Shown: positions 44,676 through 56,800 of the stretch, piece by piece | Layout of the letters: each line of letters opens with the position of its first letter | Numbering within the stretch: position 1 is the stretch's first letter | NCBI GenBank assembly: GCA_964604705.1 | Contig: CAZSAP010000002.1 | Span: forward strand, 258,501-322,500 | Direction of reading: 5' to 3' | DNA length: 64,000 nt | Origin: JAAXVQ01 sp964604705 | GTDB lineage: Bacteria; Oederibacteriota; JAAXVQ01 | Position numbers and translations under genes: made by a program | Notes under the pieces: model-generated | The model's database searches: none | What the model saw: the letters and a program-made list of their open reading frames with translations, nothing else | What the model was told of the DNA's origin: nothing

Positions 44676-44704
44676 AGTATAGCATACGGTCAAATCGAAA
44701 GCAA
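44676..44704 (-). promoter_or_regulatory. Promoter of giant gene 2
   Basis: The minus strand has TATACT (44681-44676) preceded by TGC, an extended -10, with TTGCTT (44704-44699) 17 bases upstream. It lies between the terminator of giant gene 3 and the start of giant gene 2. Confidence 0.6.
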
Positions 44705-44777
44705 ATGCTTGAAAATTATACACTCACATTTTTACCCTTATTTTAAAACGGTTTTCAGGCAAATTCCGAAAAATCAT

Positions 44778-44812
44778 AAAAAAAGGGCCCGATCAACTAA
44801 TTGACCGGGCCC
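44778..44812 (-). terminator. Intrinsic terminator after giant gene 3
   Basis: GGGCCCGGTCAA (44812-44801) pairs with TTGATCGGGCCC (44796-44785) with one G-T pair, a 4-base loop, then seven Ts (44784-44778). It starts 28 bases after the stop codon. This is the strongest terminator in the window. Confidence 0.95.
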
Positions 44813-44840
44813 TGATTACTTTCTATTGTTTATTACGTCT

Positions 44841-47800
44841 TTAAGCAGCGCTGTCCGACGTCTTCAACTTCATAGGCTTATCTTGCTGCCATTGCATCGG
44901 GATATTCATACTTACACCTTGACGATTCAACCGTTCCACAACCTTCCGGAACTTCTGGTTGGTTAAAAGCACCGTTGAGGGCTGTACTGTAGGCGTCAGC
45001 TGGATGGCAAGCTGTCCATCCAAATTATGGGTACGTAATACTTCCCCGATCACATTAAAATGCAAGACTTGTAAAACCTTAACCACTTCGCCGGTCTTCT
45101 CAATTTTATCCATCTCAGTGGAGTTGGATTCAACCGCTCGGCTTAGGTAGTTCAGTGCCAAGCATACTGCCCGATCCCGACTTTCTTGCGAAATGACATT
45201 CTTGGATCCTGGTACCCGTAAACCATAAATCGCATTTTGGAATTCCGGTGTCTGCAATAGCTCCTTCACCAAAGCTTCAGAGAATCCTGCTTGCGCTAGT
45301 TTGGCCAACACGTACGAAGAAGGATTTGATTTCCAGGCGATCTGATCGGCCTGCCTGAACACCACAACGCCGCCAACCAAAACGGCCGCACCTATAGCCG
45401 CAACCCCCAATCCTACGGCTCCTGCCACAACACCTGCGGCCAAGGCAAACACCGTTGCACCTACAGCCAAACCTGTCGCGCCGGCCCCGGCCAATTTCCA
45501 TGCCACACTCCGACTCTCAAACAAAGGCTGATATTTGAGTTTGGCCTCGGAAACAAACATTCCCACGACCTTCATCCCAAAAGGCACATCCATCATGGCG
45601 CGATAGTCTGCCCGGCTGATACCAAACCTTAGTTGGAATTCCTCTTCCTTGGCAGCGACCATGGCCATGCGAATGCCAGGATCTGATGATTTAAGTATCT
45701 CTTGAATCTCGCTTTCTGAAACACGCATTACCTGGTTGGCATCTCGTTCCATGCTTTGGATGGCTTCCGACAAATCCACTAAATCCGATTCTGTGAATCG
45801 TGACGAAAACAACGAAGCAACCTTATCGTATGCTGCTTGCAGTTTTTGTCGTTCAACCGGATTGGTCAAGGTTGTAAGCATCGCCTCAAGTTCGGAACCG
45901 TTTAAGATAAAGTTTTTGATGAATTCCGCTGTCCACAACTCTTTGTGTGTTTTCACATCACCATCACGGAACATCGGCAGGAAACCAAGTTCCTTAACCA
46001 ACGGAGCCAAATCTTTAGCCGCTTCCGATTGAGCCATCTTCATCGTGGCTTGGTTCATCATGCTTTGCACAAACTGATGCGTGGCAAAAAAACCGGTGGC
46101 CGCCCGTGGTACAAACAAGCCGCCGTTCATATGCGTCACATCCGCCAAATTCACGCTGGCAAACAGCTGATTTAGCGAAAGCGGACCCTTTTCGAGCAAG
46201 CTCAAAACTGCAGCGGCCAAATGCATGTGCCCGTAGTAACGTGCATCCATGCCTGCGTTCAATTCAACTCCGCGTTCATTCAGCAGCAGGCTCAAGGTTT
46301 CAACCGCTTGCTGATTGTCCGTGCTGACTCCCATGGTTTGTTTCCATTCCTTTACCAAGGACCTTGTTGCGGTGATCGGGCTTTCGGAAAGACCTTGTTC
46401 TACCTCTGCATGCACTGCCACTTGAGCCTGGGTCGCAGCCGAAGTCGTAAGTGTGGAAACCATAGCCGTGGGTGTGTTCAGCTTCTGAGCAATGCCTGCC
46501 GCCCATTGTGTGGACAGTTCTGCGGCCGTCACCCCTCGCGCGAGTCCCAACGACACTACCGCCGCGGCCAGTAACCCGGAAAGAACCGTTGCCGGGCGTG
46601 CCAAACGCTGCCCCCAAGTCTGGGCCGCCCATTGACCCAGGGTCTGCCCCGGAGTTTGCAACGCGTTTGATACGGACTGTGATGCATTTAAGCGCGCCGT
46701 GGATAAATCATAGCGCTGGGCTAAATCCTGAGCCGCAGCCTGCAACGTTGCCAGATTGGCCTGCGCCTGCTTGGGCGTCAGCAGTTGATCATGGAAAATC
46801 ACCGTTGCGGCATTGGACTGCAGGCTCAACTGCGCTATATCTTGCTGCATGTTGCGATACAGTGTTTCTGCCTGACTGGGTTGACGCCACTGCAAGAACA
46901 TATGCCCCAGGGAAGACTGCGACTGGCCCCAACGCTGGTAGAAATTCCAGTCTGCGCCAAAAGAACGCACCAAGCCCATGGTCGACCAGGTACTGCCAAA
47001 CGTCTCGTATTGCTTCTGCATGGCTTGAACTTCGTTGGGATGACTCTTGGCCCAATCTGCATCGTTTAGAGCCGACCCAACCACCGTTGTAAACCAAGTG
47101 TTCTGAGTCGCCGGCTGTGCTTGCAAATTGGCCACTTCATCGGCATGCGATTCCATCCATTGCGCCACTGTACTGGTTCGCTGTGACTGTGAAATCACAT
47201 CCTGGCGAATGGGCAATGCCCGCATGATCTCCACCGACTGCCGATCGCTGCGTAACAAGGCACCACCGATCAACGGTAATTGACGCAAGAAGGTGCCCAC
47301 CTTGCCTTGCCCCATACTTAATACTGATTCCGTTATCTTGGTGTCCACATTGCCTGGAGTAAACCGAACTCGTTCGGCCGTAGGTACCATACCTGCTTCC
47401 ACCGCTTCCACCACGTTCGGCATGGTTCCGATGTTGGGTGTTTGCACAGAGCCGGTTTGGAGTGCATTATTTTGCATGGACGCTTGCTGCAAGATCGTGC
47501 CTTGGAGCGTCCGCAGAGCATCTTCATAAGTGTTGGCCAGTGCAATCCGTGCCGTGGCTTCGTCTGTATGCAGAATGCCAGCAGCTGCAGCCGGGGACAA
47601 CCCTTGGCGTCCGCCCAACTGTCCATGGCTCTGTTGCCAAGCTTCCTTGAAAGTCTTGGCGGTTTCCGGTGAAAGTTTCACTCCATTTTGTACAGTTTCA
47701 GGCTTGGCCACTTCTGCCATGATACGGCTGGTCTGATTCCGCAACACTCCGATCCCAGCGCCACCTGTATCCTTCGAAAGTACGCCTTCCATGAGTTTAA

Positions 47801-50800
47801 AGCCGACTTTATACAACTCCGAAAAATTCTTAGCCGTGGTAAAACTGCTGGTTGACGCCATGGCTGTTTCCGGGGTTATACTGCGAACCCTATACGAATC
47901 CACCATTAAACCAACCTTCATCTTTATGGCAAACAACATCGTCGAACTGAACCAGCTCGCGGGTGATTTAAGGCAATCTTTCAAAACATTGGTCCAGATT
48001 TCCTGACCTTGCTTGGCATTGGTCTCGAAATTATTGCGTGTGTACTGTCGATTGAGCGCTTCGGGGGATTGTCCGCTTTCCAAGCGCAAGACCAAGTCCG
48101 CGCCGGTCGAATGCTCGTTCAGCACACGATTCATCTCTGTTTCCAAAATCCTCTTGCTGGCAGTATTGCTGGTGCTGCGAATAGCGGTCTTCAATGGATC
48201 AATCACCATGCGATCACGGAAAGTGTCCTGTACCGCAAAGCGGGTGGAATTCCCCACCAACTCCAACTGACGATACTCATTGGTTACCTTTAATTGTTCA
48301 CCCAACAGACTTTGTAACCTTTCCAGATTTGTACTTGTGAGTTCGGGTTTTGCTAACAACGTACGGGTTTCAGCCAACAAAGCGTCACCTTTTTGCAACA
48401 AGGAGGACTTGGCATCGCGTTCGCCCCAGAACTTCCCGATCTCCGCCTGTCGCCCCATGGCACTTTCGATGGTGCTGTGCATCTCCACTGGATCGACCAC
48501 AACATAACGCTCGGTTGCCCACGGCTTTCCGCCGGGACCAGGACGACCCGAACGCAACAGAAGCTGGGTTAAAAGATCGGCCGGCAAATTGTGTGCGCCC
48601 CGAGCCACCAATGTCAGCTCAGCCTGGAAATTTTTACCCACAGCACCTTGTTCATTGAAGATTACAACTTGATTTTTAATCTTACCGGCTTGCGAGACCA
48701 AGGTCTGGATACTCTCGGTCTTAACCTCAACATACTCTACCTTCATCGTCTTTCCTGGTTGACCCTCAATTCCAATCTCTCGAGCCTGCACCTCGAATAA
48801 AACTTCACGCACCACAGGTCTATCCGTATAGGTGATAACCCGTTCCATGCCACGTCCACCCGGTAGCTCACGTAACTCAACATTCGTAACATTAGGTTCT
48901 TTGCGCAGTTCTAAAGCACTCTTACGCGCCGCTGCATCTAAGCTTGTCATCAGGTTGCCGCCTTTGCCTTCGGCGACATAGTAACCAACACTTTCAGCAC
49001 CCATAACGCCAATCACGCCATCCACTTTGCTCAAGCTTAGCTCGGTGAGATATTTACCTGCCAAGCGCACTTGAACGTTGGGATTGGATTCAAACACCAA
49101 GGCATTGGTTCCTTTGCCTATGGAATTAAGCACCACTTGATCCGCAGCTTCCAGGCTGGTCAGAACCTTACCTCCGGTCTTAAAGACGTAACGGTCCAAA
49201 CTCAAAATGGAGGTACTGATATGCGTAGAGGCAGATCCGATCTTACTCTCCATCAACCCTTCAATTCCTGATATGGTTCCTGACGCACCCACAATAACCG
49301 CTTTGTTCCCCGCATACATCGCAGACATGGATGTCTGCATGGACGTTTGGTTCACACGCACAGACGTAAACGGATCGGCTTTAAACAACAATGACGCCGT
49401 GATCTGCCCTACGATATCGTTACTGATCTGTTCAAACTGGATTTTGCCAAGTGTGTCCACCGGGTATATCTGGTTGTCCTTGCCGACGGCATAGGAATTG
49501 TACTCCCCACCTTTGCCGGGCTCACTAAACAAAACATTCAACGTCGAGGCAATCACATTGTCCGACGTGCCTTTCAACATTTCACGTGCCGCCTCATTGA
49601 TGCGTACCCCTTCACGCGTCAACATAATCATGGGCTCTTTCGCGTCTGCAAAATCCTGACGTAATTTTTCAACCCCGGCTGGATTGGTACGATCCGTAGC
49701 CAATTCACGTCCGCGGAACTCGGTCATAACCTTGATCCCGTGCGTGCCTAACTCAAACCCACGCACCTCACTGCCGTTTTCCAGCTTAATCATGCTGTTC
49801 GGATCCTGGAGTTTGGCTTGAATCTCACGTACGATCTGCCCTCGGTCCGCTTTGGCGTAATCCAATCCGAGTGAATCAAACAACCCTTGAACCTTGGTTA
49901 CCAATTCAAACGAGGGTTTTGATACATTGCCGCCGATGATCGCGGACGTCTGACTGGTCGCTGCCATGTGAACTTCGTCGATTCCTACTAAGTTCGTTTC
50001 CGATAGTGAATTACGCAATTCGGCATTGCTCACCTCGGCATTGCGCAAATGCGCTCGGGTGGTATGATCAAAAATAACCACTTTATCCGAACTGCGAAGC
50101 GCTTCATTGAGTGCTGAATAATTGCCGCTCTTTTGAGCTTCTTGATAAAGACGATTTCCGTTGACCAACTCAACCCCCATGGCTTTGGCCAAATCACCCT
50201 GGGTCAGTCCGGTTGCGCCCTGCTCTTCGTTTAAATATTTATCAATGGCCGGCGGATCGTCTACTAAGATTTCAGCGCGTACCTCTTTGCCGCCCATGAG
50301 ACGACCTTCCCCGGCAAAAAGAATGAAGCCGTTGGTCTTGCCGCCACCGGCACGCAAGCCCACGTTATGCCCTCCAAAGAATTCAGAAAGCATAATCTTC
50401 TGCGACCAACGCAACCCCGCATACCCGGTCACACGTTGGAACGCCATTTCACCCCATACCCTCGTCAACGCCGCCTCTTGGACCGAACCAACCTTGATTT
50501 CTCCGGAACGAATCATCTGTTCACGCAAGCTCTTGAAATTCGCCGCAAGCTGATTCCCGTCCATAATGGTGCGCATATCGTATTTAGCGTCGGCAGGTTG
50601 TTTAGCGTTAAAGGCCTCCACAATCTCACTGAACTTGGCGGTTGGGTTTTCTTTGACAAAACCGTCACGGAATTTCGCAAACGCATCCACAACTTCGAGA
50701 TTAAATTTGGCACCCGAAGCCGTATCCAAGAATTCGGTAATCTTCGCCCGATACTCAGCTTCACGCGCTACATATTCAGCCCGGCCTTCCGGTCCGGCTT

Positions 50801-53800
50801 TTTCAAATACTTTTTGATAATGTGCTTCCCAAGCGGATTTCGGACCATCAAAAAAGGCCTCGGTAATATCACACTTATCCAAAGCTTTCTGGAACGCTTC
50901 GTCGGCCGCTTTAAACTTGGCCTCGACTTCCTTAAACGCCGTTTCCGCTTTTGTGTAGGCTTCTGGATCGGTTGCCTTACTCTTTTCCGCCTTGGCCAAT
51001 TCTTCCGCACGTGCCATTTTTTCTTGAGCCAGAGGTTCTAACTTAGTTTTTAAATCAAAAATCTTGGCGGTTTCAATAGCAATGCCCAATTCACCTTCCT
51101 CACGCATCGCCTTGCTGGCCCGATCAACAACGCTCTTTCTTTGTTCTAAAATATCCCCACGAACAACATTCTCCCGATTCAATTTAAACCGAGTGTACAA
51201 ATCACCCACGAAACCTAGGTTGGACTGTGTTGGCTTTACTTTGGCCAAAAGCGATGTCTCGGCCAAGGCGCGATCTGCCTTGGACAATTCACTAAGTGCT
51301 GTTTTTAGTTCTTTGGCGGTTGTGGCCGAATTGACCTTGGCCATGGCTTGATCACGGCGCGCTTCCGCCAGTTCCACCTGACGCATACGCGCCATTACCG
51401 CATCCACTCCGCCCTTGCGGCTCAACATGCCGGAAAGGGATTCAGCTTGAGCCGGCTTCATTTTCGACAAGCTCAGATCAAGCTTCGCTTGCAAAGCTGT
51501 GGCTTCGGCTTTCAAGGCTTGAGCTTGCTCAAGCCTTGCCTTGACGCCATTTACTTCTTCAACCGACGCGGGTGCCGAACTTTCCTTGCCCGCACGAGCG
51601 GCCTCGGCTTGTGTCTGCTCCGACATCAACCGCCCTTCGGCTTGCGACAACTCACGAGCGGCATTTTTTAATTCCGACAGCTTCGCCTCTAACGCGGGTC
51701 CTAAATCCTTAACCGCTTCCAGAGCCGCGTTGTACTTATCTGTAGCGGCCCGCAAGCCTGCTCGATCACCTTTCGCCCGGGCCTGACTCATTTCGGTTTC
51801 GGCCATACGCAATTGACTGCCCAAGGATTCGGCCTTGGCCAACAAAGATCCAGGATTACTCAACTCCGCTTGAAGTTCCTGGACACGTCCCGAGGCTCCT
51901 TCAAGCGAGGCTTCCGGACGAGGGGCCTCTGCTTCTGTAGGCGATTTTGCTTTGGCGCCTTCCGCTGCGGCAGCCTTGGCACTTTCTGTCTGAGCGCCTT
52001 TTGCTCCCTTGACCTCACTAAGTGCGGTCGATCCACGCTGGGCCCTCATCGCCATCATCATGGCCAGGGGATTTTCCGACATCATGAGCTGTTGCACTTG
52101 ATCCGGACGTAAATTCTTGACCAACTCCTGTGACGCGCCTGCCCCGTGTTCCTTATTCACCGTATCCAATGCTTCCGATACCTTTTTGCTGGTACGCAGA
52201 GCACTTTCCACAGACCCAGATGATTTGAGTTCCTTTTCAAATCCCTTCATGGCATTCTCGCGTGCCGCAGCATTCGCACGCGCACCCTCGGCAGTCATGC
52301 CGTGATTGTAATTTTCGCGCGGTGCGCCAAACATCTTATCCATGGCCGCATTCACCGCATTGGGTGTGGCTTCGCCTGGAAGACCTTCGGATTTTAAACC
52401 CAACTGTTTGGCCACGGCATCCTTGACCGCACCTTCAATTTTGTTATCCTTGCATAATTGATCAAAAAGCTTTTGGGCTGTGTCGCCCATACCGCGTTTG
52501 GCCATTTCAGCTAAGCGGATCTTACCCAAGGCGCCTTGGAACGCTCCCATGGCCTTGCTCATGTCCTTGCCTGCAAGCGCATCCAACATCGCCTTCATGG
52601 CGCCGGCGCCTTGCGCTTTGCTGCCGGTGGTTTCTTTTGCAATATCCTCAGCGGCCTGAAGTTGTTTTTCGGCTTCACCGCCAGCGGCTTTAACTTTCTG
52701 GGTCATATCTTTGATTTTCACATCTGCATCTTTGGCCATGGCTTCTTCCAGCTTGGTCTGAGCCGCTGCATCCTCGCGTAGGGCTTCACCCAACCGCATG
52801 CTGGCACCCGACTTCTGGGCCAACGCCTGCATCAACTCCTGCGCGTTTTGAGCGCGTGGAATAGCTTCATCGGCCATGGCCACCTCGCGTTTGGCTTGGG
52901 CCACTCGCTCTTCGGTCCTGGCTTTGCTCATTTCCCGGTTGGCTAAATTGCGTTCGGTTGAGGATGTCTTTTCTGTAGCATTTGAACGTGCCTTGCTCAG
53001 GTCTTTTTCCTTGGCCAGAGCTTCGGTTTTGGCTTTGGCTGCAACTAAATCTGCATTGGCTGCCAGGGTCTTGGCCTGCATCTTCAAGGACTGCATCCGT
53101 TCTTGCAAAGCGCTCATGGAGGCTTTGGCACGTTCCGCCGGTGCGTTTTTCCCAAGATCCTTTACTCTGCTTTCAATGGCCGAAGCCTTGATGTTGGCTT
53201 CCATGGTACGCGCTAGGTTTTCTATCCGAGCGCTCTGAATCGATGCTTGCCGGTATTCGGCGGAACGAGGATTGCTCGTTTCCATGGTCTTCGCGGCTTC
53301 CAGTTGCGCAGTTCGCGCTTCCAGCAAATTCCCGGTCATCTCGCGCTGAGCCATCTTGCTTTCCAGATTGGCCTTTAAGTCACCCACACGTTGTTCCAGC
53401 GTACGCCCGGTTGAGGCTGAAGATGATTTACCCTCGGTGGCGGTTCCGCTTCCTGTACCCTTACCTTCTGCCGCTTTTCCGGATTCAGTCAATGAACTGA
53501 TCCGTGACTCTAGTTTGCTAATCTCCGCGGTAAGTTTTACAAGCCGGGCTTCCAAAACACCAACGCCTTTGGTGAGACCTTCCACACTCTGACGTGGAGC
53601 CATTTCAATCTTAGATGTCATATTTTCAGAACGCATAGCGATTTTTTGTTGAATCGCTTTGGCCACACCAATGCCTGTAAGTTGTTCAAACTGATGCCTT
53701 AAAAAACTGGACATAAAGGTACGGGTGAAGGTGCCAACCGACGCGCTGGTAAGCGAAGCACGTCCCATCTCGCCGGACTTGACTACTTCCGCCAAGCCCT

Positions 53801-56800
53801 TCACAGGACCAGGTTTGGTCACCATCTCTCGCTTGAAGACCATATCTCCTAGGGTGGAAAGAACCCCCGGCTTAGCCGCTGGCATCTCAATCTGCAGATT
53901 GTTCATTTTGAATTCTTTACCCGTCAACATCTCCTTCACCATCTCAGCCCCGGAACGGCCGCTGTCGAACGAGGTCTCCAGCATTTCTCGCAGACTCATA
54001 CGTCCGCCCTCTTTGCCGACCATGAGATCGCCAAAGTTCTTCTCGGCCCAAGGAGCCTTGCCCACTTCCTTGCCCGTCATTTCCTTCACAACTTCACGGA
54101 GCGTTTTGTTAGCCAATTGTTCTACGGTAATCTCGCCCTTGCTTAACCGACTCTGTATTTCCACCTTGGTATCGTGCAGGAGTGCTTCGCCCACCGAGGT
54201 TTTGGCTTCGGCAATGGCGCCTTTTACCATCTGCCAAGCAAACACCACACCCACAATACCGCCGACGATTTCCGTCATGGCCGCAACCATGGCCTCAACC
54301 CGGGTGTATCCGGCACGCACTTCGCCCATGCTGGCAGCGATCATTTTTTCAAGTCCATGGCCAATCTTGACAAAGGGCTCTACAAAGAAAGCGTGGAACA
54401 TGTTGCCCAAGCCGTTAATGATCGCGTCTTTGGCCAATAAGATCGAACCTAAAACACCGGAGAGTATGGCACCAATACCCGGAATAAAGGAAAGCCCGAT
54501 GATCACAATGATCATCAGATTGTCTCCCGTAGCGTTAAGCAATACCGCACCGGCCATGCAAACGACACCCAATGTTCCCCAGCCAGCTCCGCCCTTATCA
54601 AACGAGTTCTGTGCCTGCTGGGTCAGCCAGCGCCCGGCGAGTTTTAATCCGTCACCGCAATATTTGAAGAACTTATCCACCGGGGCAAAGACATACGCAA
54701 CCCCGTCCCTGAAATCCGAAAGCGCCTGCTTGCCCGCCGAGGGCTGTCCCGCAAAATTGCGCTCCAGTTGTCCCGGTATCTGTGAGTCAATGTACAGCTC
54801 AGCGGCTTTTCCAAGCAACGTTCCAACATTGCTCAAGGCCCCCACCACAATGGCTGCGGCAAACTTCGCAACATAAATCACAAACTCTCCCACATAGGCA
54901 AACGGCAACGCGACCGTAAGTAATACTTTACCCACAATGTTGAAATCCGACTGCCAAATATCGCCCCACATGCTGTTCAGATTGGAAACATTGGCCCAGA
55001 ACGTATCAACGGCTTTCACGATCGAATGACCGGCCCCATACCATGCATTGGCAAGATCTTGACCCACCGAGTTCTCACTCCCGCCGCGTGCATTGACGTA
55101 CTCGGTGCGACCCGTGCTGTCATGCAAGACCAAGTGCCCTTTGTCATCTGCGACAATCGTAGCATCCGATTCCATATTGAAGGACTTGCCTGCTACGCTG
55201 ATCGAGCTGCCTTCCTTCTGGAATGTTTGGGAGACTTCGGCGGTTTCGCCGTTGGACAAGGTCATGGTACGCGATACCGTGTACACACCTTCTTCCATAT
55301 TGGCAACAACTGTAACCTTGCCATCGCCGGACCGGCCCACTAAAGAATACACCGCGCGCCCAGTATCTGGGTTCTCTCCCATACTGACCGTATACGTGCC
55401 ATCTTTACCCTTATAAGAAACCGTGCCCTCGACGGTCCGTACCTTTGAACCAACGCCCTTTTCAGCGCGTTCAATGCTCTCATAGGCAATTCCTGCCGCC
55501 TTCAAGGCATTCGCCTTACCCATGGCCGTGGTCATCTTTAGATTATCTTCCACCATGCCTGCGATGATGGTTACATCTCCGGCCCGCGTTCGGAGGTTGC
55601 CAATAAGACTGACCGTATTTAAGTTGGTCTTCTTATCCATGCTAATAGAGAGTGTAAACATGCCGTCTTTTTCATACTCTACCGGATGGTCATTGACCTT
55701 ATGCCCACCCGATTCCGCCAACTTGGTCAATTCAGCCTTACCAATACCGGCCGCCATCAACGCCTTCCTGGAACCGCTTACTTGCTGAACCGCAAATTCC
55801 GTTTTACCTTCATTAAGTCCCGCGACCACTGAAATCCGTTCTGTAATCTTCGCCCCTTTAGCCGTATACCCGGTGACCACATCCGCAAATCCCATGAGGG
55901 AAAATTGTCCTTCTCCACCCATGACAACCGTAAGGTTGCCTTCTGCATTTCTGTAGCTAACATCCAGTTTCCCGTCTTTGGTCTTTATTTGCGTGGCAGC
56001 GTCTTTAATCATATTGGATTTGAGCACACCTGCTGAGATCAAAGCTTTTTCTGAGCCAATAAACTGTTGCGGCATAAATACGCCCTCATCGTTGGCCGCT
56101 GAAAATACGGTAATCTTTCCAACTGCGGTTTCAATGGATCCCACAAATGTAAGTTTGCCCTTTTCACCAATGATGGCAAAGTATTGCCCTTCGCTATCCT
56201 GATAATTGATCTTGGTCTGTTTGCCGTCCAGACCCACAACCGAACCTGCTGAAGCTTCCATGACTTTTGTATCGGCCACACCTTGAGCTTTCAAGGCCGC
56301 CGCACTGCCGCGCACTTGTTCGGGTGTATACACCGTGCTGCCGGTTCGCCCGGCAATGACCGTAATCTTCTCGGTGATCGCTTTTCCTGTTGTTGGATTG
56401 GTCCCTGTCACCACTTCCACAAACCCTATGAGTTTATGCTGTCCGTCCGGGCTAAGGCTCAGGGTGTATTCACCTTTGTCGTTGGTATACTGGACTTTAC
56501 TTAAAGTACTCTTGTTGGTTCCTTCAGTCCCAAGCTGTAGGGTCTTGGCTGTGATTTGCGTATCCACATTCATAAGACCCGCAGCCTTAAACGCTTCCTT
56601 GGTCCCTGTGGCGCTTGAAGCGACAAACGTCTTCGTCGCGGCATTAAGCGTGGCTCCAATGGTGATCGTACGTGTAACTCCGTGATCGTCAATGGTGATC
56701 TTGCCAATGAGAGAATTGTTGCCATTCGCTCCCAAGGCAACCGTATAATTTCCATATCGATCGGCATAGGACACGCGCAGGGATTCATCCTTGCTCATCA

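Noticed and set aside
53725..54876. Plus-strand frame of 383 codons inside giant gene 3
   Set aside because: It mirrors the membrane cluster of the giant protein; no start signal, no family motifs and biased composition.
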